Below the pieces are notes generated by a model, which was not told where the DNA came from, ran no database searches, and saw nothing but the letters and a program-made list of their open reading frames with translations. Shown in pieces: positions 1 through 5,248 of a stretch of DNA of 5,248 bases. Both the position numbers and the translations under genes were made by a program. Position 1 is the first letter of the stretch. Each line of letters opens with the position of its first letter. Source of the stretch: Planctomycetaceae bacterium (lineage in GTDB: Bacteria > Planctomycetota > Planctomycetia > Pirellulales > Thermoguttaceae); assembly GCA_031288955.1 (NCBI GenBank), contig JAITQJ010000405.1, positions 1 to 5,248 on the forward strand, read 5' to 3'.

Positions 1-1982
1 CGGAAACAACCAAGCAGGACTTCAATGTCCGCAAAATGTAAACCCGCCGTCGGCTCGTCAAGATATATCGTTTCCCCGCCGCCCTTCAAACCCGTTAAAA
101 AGACCGCTAAATGCAAACGCTGCCGCTCGCCCCCAGACAACGTGTTCGCCGGCTGACCAATCGGCAAATAGTCCAGCCCCGTATCCAGCAACCGCTTCAA
201 ACCCTTTTGCACCTTGCTCTGACCGCGAAAAAAACTAAACGCCTCCCGAACTGTCATATCAAGAACATCCGAAATTGTTTTGCTCCGATACAAAATTTCA
301 AGGACTTGCTGCTGATACCGCCTGCCCATACACTCCGAACAACGGACTATCCGGTCAGGTAAAAACTGCATCTTGACTGTTATCATACCGCTGCCTTTGC
401 AATGTTCGCAGCGTCCTGCCGGAACGTTAAAACTAAAATGCCGCGCGGTGATATTTCTCGCCTTTGCCTCCGGCGTGTCCGCAAACACATTACGGATTTC
501 GTCAAAAATTTTCAGGTACGTCACCGGATTAGAATTCAACGCCCGCTGCTGCGGAGTACGTGTCAAAAAAACAGATTGTTCCGCTTTCTGATAATCGAAA
601 TCGGCTGACAAACCATTTATCTTTGTGCTGTTTTGTGTAACATTATTCCGCAGTTGGTTGAGATACATTCCTGTCAAACTTTTTTCATCGTTGAGCATTT
701 CTCTGACCGTTCCCTGAAAAACAATGTTTCCGCCGTCCGCACCGGCACCGGGTCCGAACTCGACAATGTGTTCTGCCGCAAGAAGTAAAACCGGATGATG
801 GTCGATAATAATGACCGTATTGCCCCGGTCACGCAGTTGCTTAATGATGCCGAGCAGTTGCTCCGTTTGTGCCGCTGTTAAACCCAACGACGGTTCGTCA
901 AGCACATACAGCATATCGACAAGCGGCGAAGTCAGTGCCGAAGTCAGCACAACCCGCTGCCGTTCACTGCCCGTTAAATCCGCAAGCAACTTGTCGAGAG
1001 TCAGCGAACCGAGACCGGTACGCTGCAAATATCCGCTGCGGGAAAAGATTTGTTCCCAATCATATTTTATCCGCTGCCGCTGCCAATCATTGAATGGTGC
1101 GGCTGTTAAGTATTCCGTTAATTGACCGGCAGTCATCGCCGTCAATTCCCTGATACCGGGCGAATGATAATCGGCATTAAGCCGGCGTTCAACGCGCGGC
1201 GAAGACGAATGAATTCCGCAGGCTTCGCAAGTAAAACGGCGGGAGTAAAGCGAAGTTTTCCCATCTCTCTTGACCGTACAGATGCCGCTGCCGAACTCCA
1301 TCGCTGTTTCCAGCGATTCAACGGCACGGACGGCATTTTCGTCATTGACATTGATGCGGTCAACAATAATCAGTACGCCTTTTTTGTACGCCCCCTTCGG
1401 TATCGGCTCGTCAAGACGAAAGACGGTATCGCGGTACATTGCCCGCTGAAAGCCTTGTTCTTTCCAAACATCAGCAAAAAGTGCCGCTGTATCTTCAAGC
1501 GGCGGTTCAAAAGCAATCAGTACGGCAGAAGTATCGGCAGCGGAACTTGTACCGCTCTTTCTGCTCTGCATTATCTCCATCCAAATGCTTTCAGGAGAAT
1601 CGGCTTTAATTTCGTTTCCGCATTTGGGGCAAAAGATGTGTCCGGCTTTTTGTAAAACCTGTTTCAGATAATCGGTAATTTCAGTTGCTTCGCCGACGGT
1701 TGTCTGACCGTGCTGCTCGTTTTCCTGCCGTGTAACGGCGACGGCGGGAGGGATACCGTCGAGCCGTTCGGCATCAGGTTTTTCGATTTTTTCGAGGAAC
1801 TGCCGCATTGCGGGCGAAAAGGTTTCAATATACCGGCGTTGTCCTTCGGCATACAGGGTGTCGATTGCGAGCGAAGTTTTTCCGCTGCCGGAGCGTCCGC
1901 AAAAGACGATTATCTTCTTCCTCGGCAGATCAATGTCAATATTTTTGAGGTTATGTACACAGACACGGCGAAGGGAAAGCAT
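1..1982 (-). CDS. uvrA: UvrA-like excinuclease ATPase (compact, 3' end outside window)
   Basis: The gene is open for 660 codons from ATG 1982 and leaves the window without a stop. UvrA is the ABC-type DNA-damage sensor of nucleotide excision repair, a cytoplasmic protein that loads UvrB. Visible motifs: Walker A GRSGSGKT (29-36), AEGQRRYIE (45-53), a CxxC at 118-121 and one at 252-255, signature I LTGSE (336-340), Walker B LYVLDEP (358-364), and His 395 of the H-loop. In the second half: RTPQQRALNSNPVTY (475-489), a zinc module with C525, C528, C548 and C551, signature II LSGGE (615-619), and Walker B IYLDEPTAGLHF (639-650). Compared with E. coli UvrA, roughly 150 residues are missing between C255 and signature I (insertion domain and the remaining cysteines). 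About 60 are missing between 440 and 474, where the second Walker A should be. The start is supported by GGAG 6 nt upstream. The gene lies 11 bp after the preceding gene, so they are probably co-transcribed. Planctomycete UvrA can be a long tandem protein, so more may follow beyond the edge. The family is sure; canonical repair function is not. Confidence 0.9.
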   Translation of the reverse strand, partial: MLSLRRVCVHNLKNIDIDLPRKKIIVFCGRSGSGKTSLAIDTLYAEGQRRYIETFSPAMRQFLEKIEKPDAERLDGIPPAVAVTRQENEQHGQTTVGEATEITDYLKQVLQKAGHIFCPKCGNEIKADSPESIWMEIMQSRKSGTSSAADTSAVLIAFEPPLEDTAALFADVWKEQGFQRAMYRDTVFRLDEPIPKGAYKKGVLIIVDRINVNDENAVRAVESLETAMEFGSGICTVKRDGKTSLYSRRFTCEACGIHSSSPRVERRLNADYHSPGIRELTAMTAGQLTEYLTAAPFNDWQRQRIKYDWEQIFSRSGYLQRTGLGSLTLDKLLADLTGSERQRVVLTSALTSPLVDMLYVLDEPSLGLTAAQTEQLLGIIKQLRDRGNTVIIIDHHPVLLLAAEHIVEFGPGAGADGGNIVFQGTVREMLNDEKSLTGMYLNQLRNNVTQNSTKINGLSADFDYQKAEQSVFLTRTPQQRALNSNPVTYLKIFDEIRNVFADTPEAKARNITARHFSFNVPAGRCEHCKGSGMITVKMQFLPDRIVRCSECMGRRYQQQVLEILYRSKTISDVLDMTVREAFSFFRGQSKVQKGLKRLLDTGLDYLPIGQPANTLSGGERQRLHLAVFLTGLKGGGETIYLDEPTAGLHFADIEVLLGCF

Positions 1983-1993
1983 AGTTCACTCCG

Positions 1994-2479
1994 TTAACCA
2001 GTTGTTAAGTTAAGGAGTTGCGATTCCATAATCCGGTAAACGGCGGACTTCGTTCCTGCCGCCAAGGGGTCTTCGCCGAAATTCGGAATCAATCGTTCAA
2101 CTTCCGCAGCAAGTTTGTGCTCATTGCGGTCTTTTCCCTTGAGCAATCCCTGAATGAAGCGCGAGGCTTGTCCTTTCGGGCGCAGGAATGCACAAATCCT
2201 GGCTTTGCGCGCAAGATAGTGAACAGACTCGTGCAGCGTCAGTTGCCGCAAACTGGCATAGCCTTCAAATTCGCCCCAGGGCGAATACATTTCCCGAACG
2301 AAATTATCGACGTGCTTGTGTTCGAGATAATGCGAAATCGGTTCGCCGCTCTGCACCTCTTCGTTACGTGCCTTTTCGACGACAGAATGTCCGTCAAGCC
2401 AAAAGACTTCGTAAGTACCGCCGTCGAACATACGGACAAAGATGCCCGGTTTTTCTGGATTTTCACGTGTTGCCGACAT
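1994..2479 (-). CDS. Hypothetical protein, 161 aa, first gene of the uvrA-like operon
   Basis: I do not recognise this family. The chosen start is ATG 2479, because AAGGAGG lies 8 nt upstream. A GTG three codons earlier overlaps the Shine-Dalgarno itself and is unlikely. The protein opens MSATRENPEKPGIFVRMFDG, and its first 50 residues look like a small beta-rich fold (GTYEVFWLDGHSVVEKA). A helical, basic region follows around LTLHESVHYLARKARICAFL and FIQGLLKGKDR, and the end is LLNLTTG. No signal peptide, membrane segment, zinc motif or catalytic signature is visible, so it is probably cytoplasmic. It is preceded by a strong promoter with a leader of about 90 nt and followed 11 bp later by the UvrA-like gene. 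The basic helical half and this pairing could mean a nucleic-acid-binding partner, but that is inference only. An antisense frame of 249 codons overlaps it but has no comparable start signals. Confidence 0.75.
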   Translation of the reverse strand: MSATRENPEKPGIFVRMFDGGTYEVFWLDGHSVVEKARNEEVQSGEPISHYLEHKHVDNFVREMYSPWGEFEGYASLRQLTLHESVHYLARKARICAFLRPKGQASRFIQGLLKGKDRNEHKLAAEVERLIPNFGEDPLAAGTKSAVYRIMESQLLNLTTG

Positions 2480-2521
2480 AGTACACACCTCCTTTTGAAT
2501 AAGCAGTTAGTGGGAAGCGTT

Positions 2522-2542
2522 AAGCGGACAAAACATCCGCTT
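2522..2542 (-). promoter_or_regulatory. Hairpin in the 5' leader of the hypothetical/uvrA-like operon
   Basis: A perfect 7-bp inverted repeat, AAGCGGA and TCCGCTT, flanks a 7-nt loop. It lies between the promoter at 2576-2604 and the ribosome binding site of the 161-aa gene. No T-run follows on either strand, so it is not an intrinsic terminator. It could stabilise the mRNA or be a regulatory leader; the sequence alone does not decide. Confidence 0.4.
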
Positions 2543-2575
2543 GCGGCGAAGAGTTTCTCACCGCTCCGTCAACGT

Positions 2576-2604
2576 ATTATACTATTAACACAGTTGACTT
2601 GCAA
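2576..2604 (-). promoter_or_regulatory. Sigma70-type promoter of the hypothetical/uvrA-like operon
   Basis: On the minus strand, -35 TTGCAA (2599-2604) is followed by a 17-bp spacer and a perfect -10 TATAAT (2576-2581). Transcription would start near 2569 and give a leader of about 90 nt before ATG 2479. No LexA-type operator is evident around it. Confidence 0.75.
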
Positions 2605-2617
2605 TAGGAAAATTGTG

Positions 2618-2646
2618 AAAAAGCCGAATTTTTTCCCATTTTTCGG
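2618..2646 (-). terminator. Weak candidate terminator after the RNase HII-like gene
   Basis: Reading the minus strand, CCGAA and TTCGG (2642-2646 and 2624-2628) can pair around a 13-nt loop, and CTTTTTC follows. The stem is short and AT-rich, so termination would be weak. Its place, 28 bp after the stop codon and just before the next promoter, fits a terminator. Confidence 0.35.
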
Positions 2647-2673
2647 AAATTGTACAGTCATTTGGATTAGCGT

Positions 2674-3507
2674 TCACTTCCGCCGCCATATATCGTCATC
2701 GGCAATGCCTAATGCGGTTTTTGCCGGTGCAATGTCTTTGATGAAACGTTTCGCATCTTCGGGATAACCGGCTGTCGGTTTTAAGTCCGGCACCTGCGAT
2801 TGCCAAAAGGCGTTGAACGATTGCATCGCCTTTTCACGCCGGTATTTCGAGACCATCGAAGACAACGCCGCCGGTAACTGCGATTCTCCTTTGGCAATAA
2901 AACGGAACTCCGTGAACGCATCGGCATCCTGAAAACGATAAACACTCCGCTCAAGCGATTCTTGTAACACGTTAATAAACCGTCCTGTAAAAAATCCCGT
3001 CAATAAATCCAGATACCTGTTCCGTCCGCCGTGCTTATCGCAAAGAAAAACCTGATTCATTCCGCTGTAATTTTGTGAAACGCCGCAAGCCAGCCGCATT
3101 GTTTCGTTTGATAACAGCGAACCTTTGGAACCGTACTGATGCAGCAGTTGGTTAAATACGGCAGGTTCGATGATACAACTCTGAATATCAAGCAGCCGTA
3201 CCTGATGTTGCGATAAAACGCTGCCGAATGTTTCGGCTAAACCGGCGATAAGCGGCACTTGTTTGCGGGGTATTGGGGGGCAGCATCCGAGATAATGCAG
3301 AACTGCCAGAACATTGTTTTCCAACACGGTTAATGTTCCGCCGCTGTGATAGAGTTTTTTTGAATCGCCGATAAGAATACCGGCATTTTTGAGCGGTTGA
3401 AAGAGAAACGCCAAATCCTCGTCCGGTGCTTCCCAGACGGTTGCCGTAATCACCAGCGGTCCCAGATTTGGTCCATATCCCGCTTCGTCTGTTCCGTAAA
3501 TATACAT
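2674..3507 (-). CDS. RNase HII-like protein (RNase H fold nuclease), 277 aa
   Basis: The N-terminus IYGTDEAGYGPNLGPLVI (3-20) matches the RNase HII opening (DEAGRGPxxGP) and supplies the first two acidic active-site residues, D7 and E8. DSKKL follows at 48-52, as in RNase HII. D157 in FLCDKHGGRNRY is a likely third metal ligand. The segment KGESQLPAALSSMVSKYRRE (206-225) resembles the conserved GDAxxxxIAAASIxAKVxRD block, with Glu 208 where RNase HII has Asp. The protein is longer than usual bacterial RNase HII (about 200 aa), with extra sequence between DSKKL and D157. RNase HII cleaves the RNA strand of RNA-DNA hybrids at embedded ribonucleotides; whether this protein does so is inferred. 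The start ATG 3507 is preceded by only a weak AGG, but the DEAG motif at residues 7-10 leaves no room for a later start. It is monocistronic, has its own promoter, and diverges from the prepilin-like gene. Confidence 0.8.
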   Translation of the reverse strand: MYIYGTDEAGYGPNLGPLVITATVWEAPDEDLAFLFQPLKNAGILIGDSKKLYHSGGTLTVLENNVLAVLHYLGCCPPIPRKQVPLIAGLAETFGSVLSQHQVRLLDIQSCIIEPAVFNQLLHQYGSKGSLLSNETMRLACGVSQNYSGMNQVFLCDKHGGRNRYLDLLTGFFTGRFINVLQESLERSVYRFQDADAFTEFRFIAKGESQLPAALSSMVSKYRREKAMQSFNAFWQSQVPDLKPTAGYPEDAKRFIKDIAPAKTALGIADDDIWRRK

Positions 3508-3546
3508 TAGACCTGTCCCACAACGGACACTATCAATTCCCTGTCG

Positions 3547-3575
3547 AGTATAGCACAGACGAGTTTTGTCCGCAA
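3547..3575 (-). promoter_or_regulatory. Promoter of the RNase HII-like gene
   Basis: On the minus strand, -35 TTGCGG (3570-3575) is followed by a 17-bp spacer and -10 TATACT (3547-3552). The start would be near 3540, giving a leader of about 33 nt before ATG 3507. It is back to back with the prepilin-like promoter region, and the poly-C tract lies between the two. Confidence 0.6.
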
Positions 3576-3626
3576 GAGCGGGGGGTGTTAGCCTCCGCTT
3601 TGTCTAACCGCGAAAGACACAAAAAG

Positions 3627-3638
3627 CCCCCCCCCCCC
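3627..3638 (+). repeat. Homopolymeric tract of 12 C in the divergent promoter region
   Basis: Twelve consecutive C lie between the -35 of the RNase HII-like gene and the candidate -35 (TTGCGT, 3639) of the prepilin-like gene. Homopolymeric C or G runs of this length are prone to slipped-strand mispairing. In other bacteria such tracts in promoters change expression by altering spacing; that role here is inference. Confidence 0.9.
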
Positions 3639-3699
3639 TTGCGTGATATAGTTGACGTGTTAGAATAATTTTGAAAAATATGGTATGTTGCCGTATTGT
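3639..3699 (+). promoter_or_regulatory. Candidate promoter(s) of the DUF1559 prepilin-like gene
   Basis: Two arrangements are plausible. One is TTGCGT (3639-3644), a 16-bp spacer and TAGAAT (3661-3666), with its -35 directly abutting the poly-C tract. The other is TTGAAA (3671-3676), a 17-bp spacer and TATTGT (3694-3699). Neither is as good as the other promoters in the window. A TTGACG at 3652 has no suitable -10 at normal spacing. Confidence 0.45.
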
Positions 3700-3710
3700 A
3701 ACCCCCAATT

Positions 3711-3728
3711 GAAAGGAGAACTATAATG
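3711..3728 (+). promoter_or_regulatory. Ribosome binding site fixing the prepilin-like start at ATG 3726
   Basis: GAAAGGAG (3711-3718) lies 7 nt before ATG 3726. It is the only convincing initiation signal upstream of the prepilin segment. That segment itself has no ATG or GTG between the in-frame TAG at 3787 and the hydrophobic core. This decides that translation begins at 3726, in a frame different from the pilin body. Confidence 0.8.
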
Positions 3729-5031
3729 TTCACAACACGTTTACCGCAACGCAATGTTGCAAAATCGACCTCTCTCTCTCTCTCTCTAGAGAGAGAGAGA
3801 GAGAGACGAATTTGGTAGAATCGGCTTCACTCTAGTCGAACTCCTCGTCGTCATTGCCATCATCGGCATATTGATTGCTCTTTTGCTTCCGGCTGTGCAA
3901 GCCGCACGGGAAGCCGCAAGACGGATGCAGTGCGTCAATCACATCAAACAAATCGGTCTTGCCCTGCATAACTACGCCGACGTGAACAAAGAGGCGTTCC
4001 CCGCAAACGGCGGAACCGATAGACAAGGGATTGTGTGGAATCTGACGGACTCCCCACTCACACGCTCTTATGCAAGTACATTCGTCCATTTACTCCCCTT
4101 CATCGAACAGTCGGCTCTCTATCAACAGTTCACTTTCGATACAACGGAAAGCACTGGAGGCGTAACGAGTATTACCACCACTACCACCACTGCTGGCGAT
4201 CCTCCTGTCATAACGGCGGGTGTTGCTGCTTGGAATATCATTTCACCCGACGGTGAAACTGCCGATGCCCTGGCAACAAGGAAGGATACGATTGCAAAAG
4301 CAAAAATTCCCATCCTTGTTTGCCCCAGCACCAACAACTCTGCCAGCAAGTCAGGCTCGAACGGTTTTGTTGCTTCCTATGTCGGCGTTGGCGGCGGAAC
4401 GGCGTACCAATCAAATAAAACGGCTCTAATCGGTAGTAATACACTTTATCCGACTGGCGGTACTCTCTCGGTAACAGCAGGGACAGCACCGAATACAACG
4501 GTAACAACGGAAGCAGCGGCTTTCACCTCTGTTACTTTGCAAAATGGGGCATTGCCGGTGGGAAAACGAGGAAGCCTCAAAATACCAGATGGTACGTCAA
4601 ACACACTTGTAACCGGCGAAATCAGTTGGAATGTCGGGGAGAGTACGATTACAAGTGGTGCAGCATCGGGACAACTGGGTGCGTGGTACCAGGGAGCGGT
4701 GATTTCAGACAGTGCAGTCACTTCGTACTACTCGAAAGTTGTAACGCCGTTCGATACCATCAAGGGGTCCAGCCTCAAGAAAGTAACTCTAACCGGCACA
4801 ACGACCGACACCGGCACAGGGGCGATAATTATTACAACGAAGAAACAACAGGTTTCCGGCAGCGATTACACAAAGGCGAGCAATGCAGGCAGTTGGGGAA
4901 GCAACCATCCTGGCGTTGCCATCTTTGGGTTAGGCGATGGTTCGGAGCAGTGGTTTACCGGATCGGTTGCGGACAACATCATCTGCAACCTGGCGGTGGT
5001 CGATGACGGCGTTGCTGTGGGACTTCCGTAG
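3726..5031 (+). CDS. DUF1559 prepilin-type protein, frame interrupted by a CT/AG microsatellite
   Basis: Translation from ATG 3726 gives a 30-aa peptide (MFTTRLPQRNVAKST, then SLSLSL, ERERER, RIW) ending at TAG 3816. The main body lies in another frame, open after TAG 3787-3789 to the stop at 5029. It reads DEFGRIG, then the type IV prepilin signature FTLVELLVVIAIIG with Glu at mature position 5 (codon 3838). The cleavage site Gly/Phe is at 3825/3826. The predicted mature part is 401 aa: an N-terminal hydrophobic helix, LLPAVQAAREAARR, C36, KQIGLALHNY (41-50), a Thr/Ser/Gly-rich central region, and the DUF1559 C-terminal motif HPG...GDGS about 40 residues from the end. Such planctomycete proteins are presumed exported pseudopilin-like envelope components of unknown role. 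Joining the frames needs +2 or -4 nt, as a change in repeat units within 3770-3806 would give. The first start in the main frame is TTG 3871, inside the hydrophobic core and not credible. This may be a phase-OFF allele, a decayed gene or a sequence error; the rest of the frame is undamaged. Confidence 0.85.
3770..3806 (+). repeat. Dinucleotide microsatellite palindrome (CT)9(AG)9 inside the prepilin leader
   Basis: Nine CT units (3770-3787) are followed directly by nine AG units (3788-3805) and one more A. This makes a perfect 36-bp palindrome centred on CTAG. It lies in the leader coding region, between the ATG frame and the prepilin frame. As read it encodes SLSLSL then ERERER. With the CT arm as it is, adding one AG unit joins the frames, whereas adding one CT unit instead creates an in-frame TAG at the arm junction. 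The transcript could form a long hairpin near the ribosome start. Confidence 0.95.
4174..4191 (+). repeat. Short in-frame repeat encoding six threonines
   Basis: ACCACCACT occurs twice in tandem and encodes Thr-6 in the central low-complexity region of the DUF1559 protein. Length change in units of 3 or 9 would keep the frame. Confidence 0.7.
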
Positions 5032-5038
5032 TTTTCCA

Positions 5039-5094
5039 AATGGAAAGTTGACAATGGAAAATGGAAAATTATTTTCCGTTGTCAATTTTCCATT
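5039..5094 (+). terminator. 23-bp inverted repeat after the prepilin-like gene (possible terminator or dispersed repeat)
   Basis: The arms 5039-5061 and 5072-5094 can pair over 23 bp with two G-U wobbles around a 10-nt loop, starting 7 bp after the stop codon. The motif TGGAAA recurs three times in it. A hairpin here could end transcription of the prepilin-like gene, but no clear T-run follows, only an AT-rich CATTATT repeat. It may therefore instead be a dispersed palindromic element or a 3' stabilising structure. Confidence 0.55.
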
Positions 5095-5116
5095 ATTCAT
5101 TATTCATTATTCATTA
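5091..5116 (+). repeat. Tandem heptamer repeat CATTATT, 3.7 copies
   Basis: Three exact copies of CATTATT (5091-5111) are followed by CATTA. The array overlaps the right arm of the inverted repeat by 4 bp and ends 3 bp before the next -35 box. Its function is unknown. Confidence 0.9.
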
Positions 5117-5119
5117 GAC

Positions 5120-5148
5120 TTGTTCCGTCACAAACTAATTGCTATAAT
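5120..5148 (+). promoter_or_regulatory. Sigma70-type promoter of the gene starting at 5193
   Basis: TTGTTC (5120-5125), a 17-bp spacer and a perfect TATAAT (5143-5148) give a predicted start near 5155 and a leader of about 38 nt. The gene at 5193 is therefore probably transcribed independently of the prepilin-like gene. Confidence 0.7.
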
Positions 5149-5192
5149 TCGTCAGTTTTCCACAGTTTTATTGTTTTTTCAAGGAGGATTTT

Positions 5193-5248
5193 ATGGAACG
5201 TGTCAAGAAAGCACTCAAGATGGCGGACGAACAATTCAAGCGCATTAT
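5193..5248 (+). CDS. Start of an unrecognised protein (18 codons, 3' end outside window)
   Basis: AGGAGG (5182-5187) lies 5 nt before ATG 5193, and a strong promoter is upstream. The visible residues MERVKKALKMADEQFKRI form a charged, probably helical N-terminus without a signal peptide. That is too short to assign a family. Start confidence is high; identity is unknown. Confidence 0.7.
   Translation, partial: MERVKKALKMADEQFKRI

Noticed and set aside
1122..1655. Plus-strand open frame of 177 codons within the uvrA-like gene
   Set aside because: It is antisense to clearly conserved UvrA sequence, without start signals or a recognisable product.
2479..2488. GTG 2488 as the start of the 161-aa protein
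   Set aside because: The GTG overlaps the AAGGAGG ribosome binding site. ATG 2479 has proper 8-nt spacing.
2018..2767. Plus-strand open frame of 249 codons opposite the 161-aa gene
   Set aside because: It has no ribosome binding site, covers the strong minus-strand promoter and leader, runs into the end of the RNase HII-like gene, and its translation resembles nothing. It is an antisense shadow.
3588..3619. Short inverted repeats GTTAG/CTAAC and TGTCT/AGACA in the divergent region
   Set aside because: Five-bp stems with 10-12 nt loops are weak and overlap one another; I cannot support an operator or terminator.
3652..3680. TTGACG at 3652 as the -35 of the prepilin-like promoter
   Set aside because: The hexamer is good, but at 16-18 bp spacing only A-rich sequence without a TATAAT-like box is found.
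3770..3806. CRISPR or transposon end
   Set aside because: The repeat is a simple dinucleotide palindrome with no spacers, target duplication or transposase nearby.
3871..5031. Starting the DUF1559 gene at TTG 3871
   Set aside because: This start lies inside the hydrophobic prepilin helix, has no Shine-Dalgarno, and would discard FTLVE and the cleavage site, which are present just upstream in the same frame.

Overview
The window most likely comes from a planctomycete (Planctomycetota; I cannot place it lower). The evidence is a DUF1559 prepilin-type protein with the usual opening (GFTLVELLVVIAIIG, then LLPAVQAAREAARR and KQIGLALHNY), an RNase HII-like protein starting GTDEAGYGPNLGPL, and a UvrA-family ATPase whose wording (LEKPDAERLDGIPPA, LDYLPIGQPANTLSGGE) recalls planctomycete UvrA. 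The promoters are sigma70-like with 16-17 bp spacers, and GC content is moderate.

Left part (1-2604, minus strand): a promoter at 2576-2604 drives a two-gene operon. It has a leader of about 90 nt with a hairpin, an unrecognised 161-aa protein (1994-2479), then 11 bp later a UvrA-like gene (from 1982 running off the left edge; 660 codons visible, no stop). The UvrA-like protein is compact. It lacks the insertion-domain region and the Walker A of its second nucleotide-binding domain, and its first signature motif is altered, so only one composite ATP site looks complete.

Middle (2618-3575, minus strand): a single gene for a 277-aa RNase HII-like protein, with its own promoter and a weak candidate terminator.

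Right part (3627-5248, plus strand): a DUF1559 prepilin-like gene is divergent from the RNase HII-like gene. Its only good start (ATG 3726, strong Shine-Dalgarno) is out of frame with the prepilin segment. The two frames are separated by a perfect (CT)9(AG)9 palindrome at 3770-3805. A gain of one AG unit would join them. A run of 12 C lies 88 bp upstream, in the divergent promoter region. Together these look like a contingency (phase-variation) locus for a surface or pilin-like protein, although a decayed gene or a read error in the repeat remains possible. After the gene come a 23-bp inverted repeat, a CATTATT tandem repeat, a good promoter and the first 18 codons of another gene.

The three gene groups share no evident pathway. 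The left operon suggests DNA repair or DNA-damage recognition, the middle gene nucleic-acid cleavage, and the right gene envelope or pilin-like structures. No stretch longer than 300 bases lacks a gene.
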